Source: Pseudanabaena biceps (GTDB taxonomy: Bacteria > Cyanobacteriota > Cyanobacteriia > Pseudanabaenales > Pseudanabaenaceae). Taken from it: DNA of 64,000 nt. The notes under the pieces were generated by a model. That model made no database searches and was not told the DNA's origin. It saw nothing but the letters and a program-made list of their open reading frames with translations. The DNA lies in assembly GCA_013361095.1 (NCBI GenBank), contig JAATWA010000001.1, positions 1,838,501 to 1,902,500 of the forward strand, in the 5' to 3' direction. Made by a program: the position numbers and the translations under genes. Below are positions 45,525 through 54,020 of the stretch, piece by piece (the first letter of the stretch is position 1; each line of letters begins with the position of its first letter).

Positions 45525-45803
45525 CTAATTATAAACATCACCCCTAGCGCCAATTGTGTAAACATCAACCTCACCAGAATCAATCCGAACCGTAAAAACA
45601 ACCCTATTTTTCCCAACCCGAAGTCGATAAAACCCTTCCCACTCTCCCTTCATCTTCTTGATATCTAGATCATTAAAGGGAATAATCCCCTGTTCTTCAA
45701 CCGTAATAATAAGCTGTCTCAATGCACCTTGGATTTTAGAAGCATCTTCAGCGTAAGCTTTTTGCAAAAACTTAACTGCTTGCTTGCGAAACTTGATCGC
45801 CAT
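45525..45803 (-). CDS. RelE/ParE-superfamily toxin
   Basis: A 92-residue toxin fold: FRKQAVKFLQKAYAEDASKI, a KMKGEWEGFYRLRVGKNRVVF core and VDVYTIGARGDVY. RelE-type members cleave mRNA on the ribosome; ParE types hit gyrase. The Arg/Lys pattern of YRLRVGKNRVVF fits the RelE branch. Its start overlaps the end of the antitoxin gene by 32 bases. Confidence 0.85.
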   Translation of the reverse strand: MAIKFRKQAVKFLQKAYAEDASKIQGALRQLIITVEEQGIIPFNDLDIKKMKGEWEGFYRLRVGKNRVVFTVRIDSGEVDVYTIGARGDVYN

Positions 45804-45996
45804 ATTTCACCCAACTTGTCATGTCAACCACTTCATCATCCTCATAGTCAGATGGAGAACCAAAATCCGCATCAATTTCTGCTTGCTCAGCATCACTCAC
45901 ATAGGGCATCAGTATTTGACAAAGCAAAAGACGCTCCTCGCGTAAGACTTCTCTAACACTTTCTTTGATTAAAACTTTCAATGCTTGAGTTTCCAT
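45772..45996 (-). CDS. Antitoxin partner of the RelE/ParE toxin
   Basis: A 74-residue acidic protein. An N-terminal helix LIKESVREVLREERLLLCQIL is followed by a disordered acidic tail (AEIDADFGSPSDYEDDEVVDM) that would wrap the toxin. The tail style (FGSPxDY, DMTxWV) is common in cyanobacterial antitoxins. Antitoxin-first order with overlap is standard for coupled expression. Confidence 0.8.
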   Translation of the reverse strand: METQALKVLIKESVREVLREERLLLCQILMPYVSDAEQAEIDADFGSPSDYEDDEVVDMTSWVKYGDQVSQASS

Positions 45997-46074
45997 TCAC
46001 TTCTCCTGTTAGCTGATGATCTAAAGCCTTGAAAAACTTTCCTTGCTTGATTATATAGCGATCGCTCAATGGAT

Positions 46075-46320
46075 TTAGGAGATACAACCATAATTTTGAC
46101 AATCATCATCCCCTAACCAAAACTCATCTGGTAAAGACTCATTAAAATCATCACTCATCCAGATTTGTCCCTCATGCAACCCAGCAACACGCTGAAACTC
46201 TACCTGTTGAGATGGTTGCACAAATTTGTTTTTAGCACCCCGAATAAAGCTGAGTACCTCGGCTAATAGAGGCTCTGGCAATGAATTTAATTCATTTACG
46301 ATTGTTTCTACAGTGATCAT
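46075..46320 (-). CDS. DUF2281-type orphan antitoxin
   Basis: About 81 residues from ATG 46320 (MITVETIVNELNSLPEPLLA); the longer start at 46356 is possible. The N-terminal helix pair and LHEGQIWMSDDFNESLPDEFW are typical for DUF2281/VapB-like antitoxins, which sit next to PIN toxins. No PIN toxin gene follows within the neighbourhood, so it is either an orphan or the relic of a lost pair. Confidence 0.75.
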   Translation of the reverse strand: MITVETIVNELNSLPEPLLAEVLSFIRGAKNKFVQPSQQVEFQRVAGLHEGQIWMSDDFNESLPDEFWLGDDDCQNYGCIS

Positions 46321-46611
46321 TGCTTTAGTGCCTTGTTCATCACGATATAAACCCATTATTTAATTGTATGGCGATCACTGACCAATTGATTTAAGCGATC
46401 GCCTCTTACACATTCAACTCATGTGAATACTTTGCTAAGCGTTAAAAATTTGTGATGGAGTTAACTTCAATTCAGTAAACAGCAAGGATTTAATCACCTC
46501 ATCGCCGCGATAAACTATTTCTTCGTACAGTCCATCTTCGAGAAATAAAACCGTCACCTTGCGATCGCTAAAATCAATAATCCAATATTCAGGAATCTCA
46601 ATCGCATTATA

Positions 46612-47714
46612 TAGCAATCCTAAATGAGTTGTGAGAAAAAGCCATAGGTAAAAAGTTTGGGAAAGTTAAAGATTTGTCGATGCGTAATAAACTCAAAGAA
46701 GAACTTAACTGCCGTAAAAGATTTGCATAAATGGTAGAACTCACGAATAAATCGCTTAGCCTGTAACCAAATATCTTCAATCGGATTTTGTTTTGGATCG
46801 TTAGGTGCAAAACGTATACAAGTAATTTTCCAACTTGACTCGTCAAGAGAATGATTGGTTAGAGCAAGATAATCTTTTACCTCTTGAGAACGATGATAAC
46901 TAGCGCCGTCCCAGATTACAGCAATCTGGTTGTTTTCATTCAGGTCTTGTAAATATTTCAGAAAAGCTACAGTACTTTCAGAGTTACCTGCACTAGCCGC
47001 TTGAATTACACATTCCTGTGTATACAGGTTTACAGCACCATAATAAGTCTGTCGCTCTTTTTCATTAGTTATGGGTATTTCAATACGTTCTTGTTTTTTG
47101 CCCCACACATATCCACAAATATCTCCCCATAGTAAATGGCATTCATCAGCAAAAAATATAACTAACTTCTCAGCAAGGATCTCAGGACGATGCTTTTCTA
47201 GCCATTCTGTAATCTCGTCCTTTTTTTTTTGAATAATGGTGGGGTCTCCTTTCGGATTATGCTTTTGCGTCTTTTTCCAGCTAATTCCAGCTTTCTCAAA
47301 TATGGCGTAATAGCTTTGTTTAGACTCAAATACTACGTTGTACTCATCCTCAATATATTCTTGTAATTCTACTAAGTTCCAATAATTCTTAGCCTGTAAC
47401 CATGCATTTATTGCTTGGTTTTGCATTTCGCTCAGATAACCGACCTTACCTTTATATCCTAGCAATAATCCTTCTAATCCCTTATCCACATATATTTTTG
47501 TCCATTTACTGACATATCCCGAACCCACTCCCAAAATATCTTTGATCTGCCAATGCTTATATCCTTCGAGATACATTTGTACCGATACACCTCTCTTTAA
47601 TTCTCTTGCATCTCGATTTGTTTCGATAAATTCTTGCAGTTCTTCTGTCATTTTCATGCCCTCTAGGAATATATTTCCTATCTCCATTTTCTCACAACTC
47701 ATTTAGGATTGCTA
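46612..47714 (-). mobile_element. Intact IS630-family insertion sequence
   Basis: 1103 bp, bounded by identical 28-base terminal inverted repeats beginning TAGCAATCCTAAATGAG. A TA target duplication is present at 46610-46611 and 47715-47716, as expected for IS630/Tc1-mariner elements. It carries one transposase gene whose start and stop both fall in the inverted repeats. Confidence 0.93.
46620..47702 (-). CDS. IS630-family transposase
   Basis: A 360-residue transposase: N-terminal helix-turn-helix DNA binding ([20 protein letters not shown]), a winged-helix second half and a DDE domain with Asp in [11 protein letters not shown], Asp in [10 protein letters not shown] and Glu in NPIEDIW. The ATG lies inside the right inverted repeat and the stop inside the left one. 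A run of ten A (47221-47230 on this strand) encodes part of QKKKDE; slippage there would truncate the protein. The frame is otherwise uninterrupted, so it may be active. Confidence 0.93.
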   Translation of the reverse strand: MSCEKMEIGNIFLEGMKMTEELQEFIETNRDARELKRGVSVQMYLEGYKHWQIKDILGVGSGYVSKWTKIYVDKGLEGLLLGYKGKVGYLSEMQNQAINAWLQAKNYWNLVELQEYIEDEYNVVFESKQSYYAIFEKAGISWKKTQKHNPKGDPTIIQKKKDEITEWLEKHRPEILAEKLVIFFADECHLLWGDICGYVWGKKQERIEIPITNEKERQTYYGAVNLYTQECVIQAASAGNSESTVAFLKYLQDLNENNQIAVIWDGASYHRSQEVKDYLALTNHSLDESSWKITCIRFAPNDPKQNPIEDIWLQAKRFIREFYHLCKSFTAVKFFFEFITHRQIFNFPKLFTYGFFSQLI

Positions 47715-48176
47715 TATTCTGCTCGCTTCTTGCGATAGTCAATATTGCGCGTACTATCACTGACTATCTCCACAACTAATAAGGGAACAGAATCCGTTAA
47801 TACCGCTTCTCGAAATCGCATATCCTGCCATTGATCTGATGTAATCACCACTACATCAGGTACTCGACAAGTGATTTTCCCTCTAACTTGCCCAGTTTGT
47901 ACCGCTATCAAATCCTGCTTAGAAATCAATGGCAACTGCAAACGTTGAATCTCCAAACGGAAAGAATCATTGACAAATTCACTCATGCCACCATGAATTC
48001 CCGTAGGCTGTGCCATCGTTAATAACTCTCCGTTAACTAACTCATAGCGCGTATCTGTCCCATCGTCATAGGTAAGATATTCCGCAAGTGTCAGCAAAGG
48101 ACTTGCAACAATCATGACTGAATCTTCCTAAAATGGAAATTTAACAACACAATTTACTCATTTTATAATAACTTAG

Positions 48177-48398
48177 TCATCCCTTACGCGCCCAAGCTAC
48201 AGCATCCGCCATATCCTGTTCGCTTAAATCCAAAGCTGCCAGCTTAGAACGCACCGCATCAGCACGCTGAGTCTTTACAGGCGTAAGAACAATTTGCCCA
48301 CCTTCCACCTTCACATCAAAGTATTCTGAATCGCCGATCGCCTTAGTAATACTTTTAGGAAGAGTAAGCTGATTTTTGGAAGTTAACTTCGCCAGCAT
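48177..48398 (-). CDS. AbrB/SpoVT-type DNA-binding antitoxin
   Basis: A 73-residue protein with a swapped-hairpin AbrB fold at the N-terminus: MLAKLTSKNQLTLPKSITKA, EYFDVKVEGGQIVLTP. A helical tail (SKLAALDLSEQDMADAVAWA) follows. Such proteins repress their own operon and neutralise a PIN/VapC toxin. No toxin ORF follows; the next gene is the interrupted Uma2. It is thus another orphan antitoxin of this island. Confidence 0.8.
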   Translation of the reverse strand: MLAKLTSKNQLTLPKSITKAIGDSEYFDVKVEGGQIVLTPVKTQRADAVRSKLAALDLSEQDMADAVAWARKG

Positions 48399-48576
48399 AG
48401 GGAATCTCCTAAGTTTGCAAAAAACAGAATGTGATGTTTTCTTACTTTAGGATACTCTGACTTGTTTTTGGACTGTAAAGCGATCGCAAAAGCTTTGCGG
48501 TTATCCAAATTTGATGATTTAACGATCGCTGACCAAATGATTTAAGCGATGTAACATTACAATAGTTCCTAAAACT

Positions 48577-48984
48577 ATGCCCTATGTAGTCATTTATGAC
48601 GGTAAATGTAATCTCTGCTCCAACTTTGTTGGGCTGTTAGAGAAGTTTGATCGGGGAAATCAGTTTAGCTACATTCCTATGCAGGATGAGGCAACCTTGG
48701 CGCAATTTGAGGTTACGGCTGCTGATTGTGAAATGGGGATGATTTTGATTAATACCAATGATCGCGATCGCAAGTGGCAAGGTAGTGAGGCGGCTGAAGA
48801 AATAGTAAAACTTTTGCCAATGGGCAAAATGTTTATTGCCGCTTATCGAGCTATGTCGCCCATCAAGGCGATCGGCGATGCCACTTATATTCAAGTGCGT
48901 GACAATCGCTATAAACTATTTGGCAAACGCGATCGCACTTATCACACGGCATATCCTTTTGGCTGTAAGGCTTCCAAGAAATAG
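48577..48984 (+). CDS. DCC-family thiol-disulfide oxidoreductase-like (DUF393)
   Basis: A 135-residue DUF393 protein. The N-terminal YDGKCNLCSNFVGLLEKFD supplies a CxxC thiol pair on a thioredoxin-like fold, and WQGSEAAEEIVKLLP and YRAMSPIKAIGDATY follow. The family is thought to be redox active, but no substrate is known. It marks the return from the island to ordinary chromosomal genes. Confidence 0.88.
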   Translation: MPYVVIYDGKCNLCSNFVGLLEKFDRGNQFSYIPMQDEATLAQFEVTAADCEMGMILINTNDRDRKWQGSEAAEEIVKLLPMGKMFIAAYRAMSPIKAIGDATYIQVRDNRYKLFGKRDRTYHTAYPFGCKASKK

Positions 48985-48987
48985 TTT

Positions 48988-49028
48988 TAAGAGAGATTTG
49001 CAGCGCTTTGGGCTGCAAATCTCTCTTA
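48988..49028. terminator. Palindrome after the DUF393 gene
   Basis: TAAGAGAGATTTGCAGC / GCTGCAAATCTCTCTTA, loop GCTTTGG. Confidence 0.75.
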
Positions 49029-49124
49029 GTTTTTTGGTTAAGAAGAGTGACATCGCCATGCGCTGTGGTGATTGGTATACTTATTTTGTCATTTTATTTT
49101 TGACTTCTTTACAGGACAAAATCT

Positions 49125-49994
49125 GTGTATAAAGTTTCCTCTCAACAAAAGCAGTACAACACCTATATTCTGTCCGATGATAGTGCAGCTTCTCAAATAG
49201 AAGTTGTTCCAGAACGCGGCGGCATCATCACTAGCTGGCGCATTGATGAACAAGAAGTTTTTTACCTAGATACAGAACGCTTTGCCCATCCAGATTTGAG
49301 CGTTCGTGGTGGCAATCCAATTCTATTTCCACTTTGCGGTAACTTGCCTGACAATACCTACAATGTCGATGGTACAGATTATCAAATTAAACAACATGGA
49401 TTTGCGCGAGAATTGCCTTGGACTGTAGTCTCACAATCCAACGAAGGCGGAGCAGAGCTGATTGTTGAGCTAAGTAGCAATGAGCAAACTAAACTAGTTT
49501 TCCCCTTTGATTTTCAAGTCATTTTCACCTACATTTTGCGCGGTAAGACCTTAGAGATTCATCAGGAATATAAGAATCTTTCGGAGACTCCAATGCCTTT
49601 CTCGGCTGGCTTTCATCCTTACTTTCTTTGTGGTGATAAAAATCAAATTGCAGTGGAGATTCCTTCTGCTAATTATGAAGATAATCGCACTAAAGAGTCC
49701 TTCGAGTTTGATGGCAAGTTTAACTTTGAGCAAGATGAAATTGACTCAGTGTTTGGAGACTTATCCAGCCGTTCCACTTCTGTAATTGACAATAGCCGTA
49801 ATCTCAAAATCACGATTGATTATGATGACTTCTTTACCTATCTTGTATTTTGGACAGTCAAGGGCAAAGACTTTTATTGTCTAGAACCTTGGAGTGCGAC
49901 TCGCAATGCTCTTAATACCAAGAAAAATTTGACCGTGCTAGAGCCAAATACTAGCTGTACTGGCGTAATTAAAATTACTGCCGACTTCTTCTAA
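49125..49994 (+). CDS. Aldose 1-epimerase-family protein
   Basis: A 289-residue galactose-mutarotase-fold protein. It contains VVPERGGIITSWRIDEQEVF, GGNPILFPLCGNL, KQHGFARELPWTV with the catalytic-type His, and FSAGFHPYFLCGD. The layout matches the D-hexose-6-phosphate/aldose epimerase group, which interconverts sugar anomers. It starts at GTG 49125 with AGGA nine bases upstream. The precise sugar is not set by context. Confidence 0.88.
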   Translation: MYKVSSQQKQYNTYILSDDSAASQIEVVPERGGIITSWRIDEQEVFYLDTERFAHPDLSVRGGNPILFPLCGNLPDNTYNVDGTDYQIKQHGFARELPWTVVSQSNEGGAELIVELSSNEQTKLVFPFDFQVIFTYILRGKTLEIHQEYKNLSETPMPFSAGFHPYFLCGDKNQIAVEIPSANYEDNRTKESFEFDGKFNFEQDEIDSVFGDLSSRSTSVIDNSRNLKITIDYDDFFTYLVFWTVKGKDFYCLEPWSATRNALNTKKNLTVLEPNTSCTGVIKITADFF

Positions 49995-50010
49995 ATTAGC
50001 GCCAAATAAC

Positions 50011-50043
50011 AAAGGCTCCTAACGCTCAGCGTTAGGAGCCTTT
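50011..50043. terminator. Terminator between the epimerase gene and ictB
   Basis: AAAGGCTCCTAACGC-tca-complement, perfect 15-base arms plus a T tract, between convergent genes. Confidence 0.85.
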
Positions 50044-50055
50044 TTATTTATCAAG

Positions 50056-51438
50056 TCAAAGTTCTGACTCAGCTTTAGTTGGCACGGTGTAAAAACTAGT
50101 GATGATAGCGATCGCTAGCCACCAGAGTAACTGCACCTGTGGGCGATACCAAACCGTATCAAATAAACCATGAACCATCATTCCCACTAAGGTGGCGATC
50201 GCGGCAATCAGCCATAAACCATTGACATCGCGAGCTGTTCTACACTCATTCAGCGCGATCCAAGCTTGAGTAAACACCGTAAAAATGAGCCATCCATAAC
50301 AGATTACGCCAATGATTCCTGTTTCTACCGTAATTTCCAATGGTACTGAGTAAGTACCTAAGGCACTATAGCCCGATCGCTGATAGAGAGGATAGACAAG
50401 ATTAAAAGCTTTATTTCCCGGCCCAATACCTAAGATCGGCTTGGCTTTGATCATGTTCAACACCGACATCCACACGTTTACCCGAAACGCATTACTACTG
50501 TCCTCAGTGCCAAAAATACTAAATACCCGCTTTCGTAAAGTGGGTATTATGATCGTGGCAACGGCGATCGCACCTGCTGTACCTCCGAGCGCTGTCGGTA
50601 AAGTCCAGATCGGGAGACGCTTACCCCACCAATATACCAATAACAAAACTAGGGTAAATCCCGTTGCCGCCAGCCCCAACAGTCCGCCGCGACTCTGGCT
50701 TTGCACAATACAAAAACTGCCAAAAATTGCAACGATCGCACCCAAAGCTTTCATGCTCCAATTGCGCCAATACATAGCCGCGATCGCGCCTAAGGGCAGG
50801 GCTGGCATCAAGTAACCCGCAAATAAATTGGGATTGCCTAAAAAGCTATAAACACGGGTGACTCCTGCCACTTCGGAGGTGGGATCTGTCCATGTGGCGA
50901 GTTCAGGTGCGCCGAGATACCATTGCTGCACTCCGTAGGCACTGGCGATCAAAGCCGTAACTAAGTAAGCCGAGATCAAAGTATCGCGCCACCCGATCCG
51001 CATCAATCGCGCCATCGATACAAACGACAGCATATAAATAGTTAGCTTAATTAAGCCATCGATCGCCGCCACCCTCACAGGTGAAAGTAGCGTGGCAACT
51101 AAGGCGATCGCCCAATAACTAATTAGCGGTAAATGAATGGCTGTCCAAACAGGAGCCACTTGAGAGTCTGGAGCTTCGGGATCGCGGCGATCGCTCAACC
51201 ACAACATCAACCATGCGATCGCTACGGCTCCCCCAATTACTCCAGTCTGAGCATTTTCTAAAAAAGGTAAAGTTGCTATTAGTACAACCAATAGACCGCC
51301 CAAAAATCTAGTATTCAACCAGCGACTACCCTCGCGCCAGACTTGCAAGGGACTAATTATTTGCAAAAATTTATTATAAAAATCTTGCCACCATGATCGC
51401 AAAATCGGCGGTATCGGTAGTTTCAGATTGGAAGTCAT
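50056..51438 (-). CDS. ictB: IctB-family O-antigen-ligase-like membrane protein
   Basis: A 460-residue protein with about 10-12 membrane segments and a large loop (AYGVQQWYLGAPELATWTDP, VTRVYSFLGNPNLFAGYLMP, SRGGLLGL, RVNVWMSVLNMIKAKPILGIGPGNKAFN in part). This is the IctB family, first reported as linked to inorganic-carbon accumulation. It belongs by sequence to the Wzy/WaaL O-antigen ligase superfamily, so a role in glycan transfer is at least as likely as bicarbonate transport. Confidence 0.88.
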   Translation of the reverse strand: MTSNLKLPIPPILRSWWQDFYNKFLQIISPLQVWREGSRWLNTRFLGGLLVVLIATLPFLENAQTGVIGGAVAIAWLMLWLSDRRDPEAPDSQVAPVWTAIHLPLISYWAIALVATLLSPVRVAAIDGLIKLTIYMLSFVSMARLMRIGWRDTLISAYLVTALIASAYGVQQWYLGAPELATWTDPTSEVAGVTRVYSFLGNPNLFAGYLMPALPLGAIAAMYWRNWSMKALGAIVAIFGSFCIVQSQSRGGLLGLAATGFTLVLLLVYWWGKRLPIWTLPTALGGTAGAIAVATIIIPTLRKRVFSIFGTEDSSNAFRVNVWMSVLNMIKAKPILGIGPGNKAFNLVYPLYQRSGYSALGTYSVPLEITVETGIIGVICYGWLIFTVFTQAWIALNECRTARDVNGLWLIAAIATLVGMMVHGLFDTVWYRPQVQLLWWLAIAIITSFYTVPTKAESEL

Positions 51439-51482
51439 CGCAGTTGCGCTAAAGTTGTTACACCGAAAGTTTACATCAACCT

Positions 51483-51803
51483 ATGGATCAACTTGATTCT
51501 GCTGCCGCCTACAATGACCGAGGCATGAGATGCGCCGAAAATGGTGACTATCAAAGTGCGATCGCTGACTACACTGCCGCCATTAACCTTGATCCTAACT
51601 ATGCAGAAGCTTACTATAACCGAGCCTACGATCGCTCCGAAATCAAGGACTATCAGGGTGCGATCGATGACTACACAAAAGCGATCGAGTTAGCTCCTGA
51701 CGCTGCCCCAGCCTATTTCAATCGTGGCATGGCAAAAGCAAAGCTCGGTGATGCCGAAGGAGCAAATGTAGACTGTGAAACCGCTAGAAGTCTGGGATTG
51801 TAA
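51483..51803 (+). CDS. Small TPR protein
   Basis: A 106-residue protein of three tetratricopeptide repeats: AAAYNDRGMRCAENGDYQSA, AEAYYNRAYDRSEIKDYQGA and APAYFNRGMAKAKLGDAEGA. It is a soluble scaffold for protein binding; the partner is unknown. It is divergent from ictB across 44 bases. Confidence 0.88.
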   Translation: MDQLDSAAAYNDRGMRCAENGDYQSAIADYTAAINLDPNYAEAYYNRAYDRSEIKDYQGAIDDYTKAIELAPDAAPAYFNRGMAKAKLGDAEGANVDCETARSLGL

Positions 51804-51962
51804 GCATATGTATGTCAAGCGATAAAAATGATGTAGTAGTCAAGGAATAAGGTCAAGTAAGAAGATATTGGCGCAAGCAAATATTGATTTGCATATTCAG
51901 GATTACGCTCTTTTAGTCATAAATAAATTGATTCTATTTGTTGCTCTGAGGAACGAGTTAGC

Positions 51963-52196
51963 CTAACTTGAAATTCCATGTTTTTTCTGCATTTCTTCGA
52001 CAAACTGGTTCAGAGGTCTAGCGTGACCTTGTGCCAAGTCTTTCAATCCTTTTCTAATTCCAATGATGGTTTCTAGTTCTTCAATTGTATTGAGCAATTG
52101 TTGATATGTACTAGATTTTATAGGAACTGCCTCTTTCGGCGGCTCTTTGGACAGGCTTATCCTTAGCTTTTTTTTCAATTGACTTCCATTCAGCAT
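51963..52196 (-). CDS. Antitoxin-like protein, C-terminal Phd/YefM-type tail
   Basis: A 77-residue frame. IKSSTYQQLLNTIEELETI and IRKGLKDLAQGHARPLNQFV look like the second half of Phd/YefM-type antitoxins, where the toxin-binding helix is. The expected N-terminal DNA-binding part is missing. It overlaps the RHH ORF by 86 bases in another frame; an A8 run at 52168-52175 (minus strand) sits in the overlap. Either two overlapping genes or one frameshifted gene. Confidence 0.55.
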   Translation of the reverse strand: MLNGSQLKKKLRISLSKEPPKEAVPIKSSTYQQLLNTIEELETIIGIRKGLKDLAQGHARPLNQFVEEMQKKHGISS

Positions 52197-52314
52197 TGTC
52201 TAGTACAGCATCTAACACATCAGATAAATTACAACGCTGTTCATAAGCTATACGTCTTAAAATATCGTGGTGTTCTGGCAAAACATATACAGGCTTTCTC
52301 TGTGTTTGAGACAT
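52111..52314 (-). CDS. Ribbon-helix-helix-type antitoxin-like protein
   Basis: A 67-residue basic protein: KPVYVLPEHHDILRRIAYEQ, then RCNLSDVLDAVLDNAEWKSIEKKAK. This layout, a strand followed by two helices, fits short RHH repressors of toxin-antitoxin loci. After the A8 run the frame continues for 16 residues that look unrelated, and the neighbouring frame looks more antitoxin-like, which suggests a shifted fusion. Confidence 0.55.
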   Translation of the reverse strand: MSQTQRKPVYVLPEHHDILRRIAYEQRCNLSDVLDAVLDNAEWKSIEKKAKDKPVQRAAERGSSYKI

Positions 52315-52458
52315 TTATCATTTACCAATGAATTTTTCTATCTAGCTATATCTTAGCTAAGCATATAATTTGACAATTAGCTAATTAGCTGATTTAATTA
52401 AGGTATTAAGGATCAATATTTAAAATTTTTCAATAAAAGGCTGTTTCAACTAAATTAG

Positions 52459-52645
52459 CAAATCAGTTATAGCTCTGTTCTAAGGCTGTGGAGGTTTAGA
52501 TTTAGGCTTTCGTCAAGCAGGATTTAATGACTTTACTTTTTATTATAAAAATTTAGCGCATGGATACAAGATGATTGGTAACGCAGTTCCTGTAAGTCTT
52601 GGCTACGCATTAGCTAAAGCAATCAAGTTACAACTTACGGAATAA
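52459..52645 (+). pseudogene. Remnant of a cytosine-C5 DNA methyltransferase
   Basis: In one frame the bases read [25 protein letters not shown], the motif I region of a C5-MTase with TCA changed to TAA at 52481. They continue within a few codons into [20 protein letters not shown], motif X. Everything between motif I and motif X (roughly 250 or more residues) has been deleted. It lies just before an intact but different C5-MTase gene. Confidence 0.85.
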
Positions 52646-52690
52646 GAAAATATTATAAAAGTTCCAAATAATCGACAAAGACTCGCTTGT

Positions 52691-53902
52691 ATGAAAAAAT
52701 CTAATATCAAAAAAACATTTATCGATTTATTTTCTGGTGCAGGCGGAATGTCTTGCGGATTGGAAATGGCTGGCTGGACATGCTTGCTAGGAATTGACCA
52801 CGATCACGCCGCTATTGAAACTTTTCAGCATAATCATCCACAAGCTCATGTGATCGCTGGTGATATTCGGGAGATATCTAACCAACAAATTCAAGCAATA
52901 ATCGAACATCAAAAAGTTGACTTAATCTGTGGCGGGCCACCTTGTCAAGGCTTTTCGACAATTGGACAAAACGATCATTTAGACGAACGTAACTTTCTAT
53001 TTCTTGAATTTCTCCGAATAGTAGAAGCATTAAAACCTGATTACATCATTGTTGAAAATGTTACAGGACTGTTATCAAAAAAAAATGAAAATGTCTTAAA
53101 AGCAATCATTAAAAGCTTTACAGATTTAGGTTATACAATCGATGTCAAGGTTCTATCAGCACATCATTATGGTGTACCAGAAAAAAGAAGACGGACTATT
53201 TTTCTAGGCAATCGATTCGGTGTAAAGAATATTTATCCAGATACAGTATTCAAGGACTCAGAGCAAGATCATCAAGATTTACCTTTACCTCGAACTGTTG
53301 GATGGGCTTTTGATAATTTACTAAAATCAAATGGTGAAATCTTAAATCATGATATTAAGCGATCGCAGATAGCTAATGATTTAGAAAGAGAAAGAATCAG
53401 CCATATACCCGAAGGTAAAAGTGTCAGATATGAAAAAGATCAGTTAGCATATTTACCTGCAAGTTTATGGTTTGATGTTGATTGGTTAAATATTCATGAA
53501 GAGCGATTTAGAGAAGCCAAATTAAATCGGCTTGATCGTTATGATTGTGCAAATACAATTAATACTAGTCGCACTACATACTATCATCCAGTTGAAAATC
53601 GCTATTTAACAGCTAGGGAAGCTGCTGCAATTCAATCTTTCCCAGCTAATTATTTTTTCAGTGGCACAGTAACGCAACAGTGGCGGCAAATTGGTAATGC
53701 TGTTCCACCTCTTCTTGCAAAAGCCCTTGGTGAGTCCATCCTTATGTTAGATTCGATGAAAAATAATATGGAAATAACTAACTCTATTGAAGACATTCAA
53801 TTAATTAGAGCCAAAGCATTTTCCTATAGAGAAAATGCTTTTAACAGGTCTGTAAAGAAAGACAATCAAATGGAACAATCTAATCAGCTTGCGTTATTTT
53901 AA
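52691..53902 (+). CDS. DNA (cytosine-5-)-methyltransferase
   Basis: A 403-residue C5-MTase. Motif I is DLFSGAGGMSCGLEMAGW, motif IV GGPPCQGFSTIGQ with the catalytic Cys, motif VI VENV, motif VIII GVPEKRRRTIF and motif X QQWRQIGNAVPPLLAKAL. The variable target-recognition region lies at about 190-320. It methylates cytosine in a sequence I cannot infer. It is convergent with a candidate endonuclease gene and follows a dead MTase relic, so it is probably part of a type II R-M system. Confidence 0.93.
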   Translation: MKKSNIKKTFIDLFSGAGGMSCGLEMAGWTCLLGIDHDHAAIETFQHNHPQAHVIAGDIREISNQQIQAIIEHQKVDLICGGPPCQGFSTIGQNDHLDERNFLFLEFLRIVEALKPDYIIVENVTGLLSKKNENVLKAIIKSFTDLGYTIDVKVLSAHHYGVPEKRRRTIFLGNRFGVKNIYPDTVFKDSEQDHQDLPLPRTVGWAFDNLLKSNGEILNHDIKRSQIANDLERERISHIPEGKSVRYEKDQLAYLPASLWFDVDWLNIHEERFREAKLNRLDRYDCANTINTSRTTYYHPVENRYLTAREAAAIQSFPANYFFSGTVTQQWRQIGNAVPPLLAKALGESILMLDSMKNNMEITNSIEDIQLIRAKAFSYRENAFNRSVKKDNQMEQSNQLALF

Positions 53903-53965
53903 GTTGGATAACACATCAAAATTAGGGCTTATGTAAAACTACCTTGAAACCATTATTTCATCTTA

Positions 53966-53992
53966 GGGGCAATTCATGAATTGTCCCTAAAT
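53966..53992. terminator. Palindrome between MTase and endonuclease candidate
   Basis: TAGGGGCAATTCATGAATTGTCCCTA, a near-perfect palindrome without a loop (one mismatch) between convergent genes. Confidence 0.6.
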
Positions 53993-54020
53993 TACGTCCT
54001 TCTTATGTAAGTCTTAAAAA

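Larger units (their letters stand above)
46435..48115 (-). pseudogene. Uma2-family (DUF820) nuclease gene split by an IS element
   Basis: Residues 1-131 of a Uma2 protein are encoded at 48115-47717 ([48 protein letters not shown]). The remainder (NAIEIPEYWIIDFSDRKVTV...) continues at 46611-46435. Removing the element and one TA copy restores the frame exactly at GAA-TAT-AAT-GCG. Uma2 proteins have a PD-(D/E)XK fold, with Asp of PDVV and ExV as likely active residues. The interruption removes the final strand and helix, so the product is probably dead. Confidence 0.9.
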
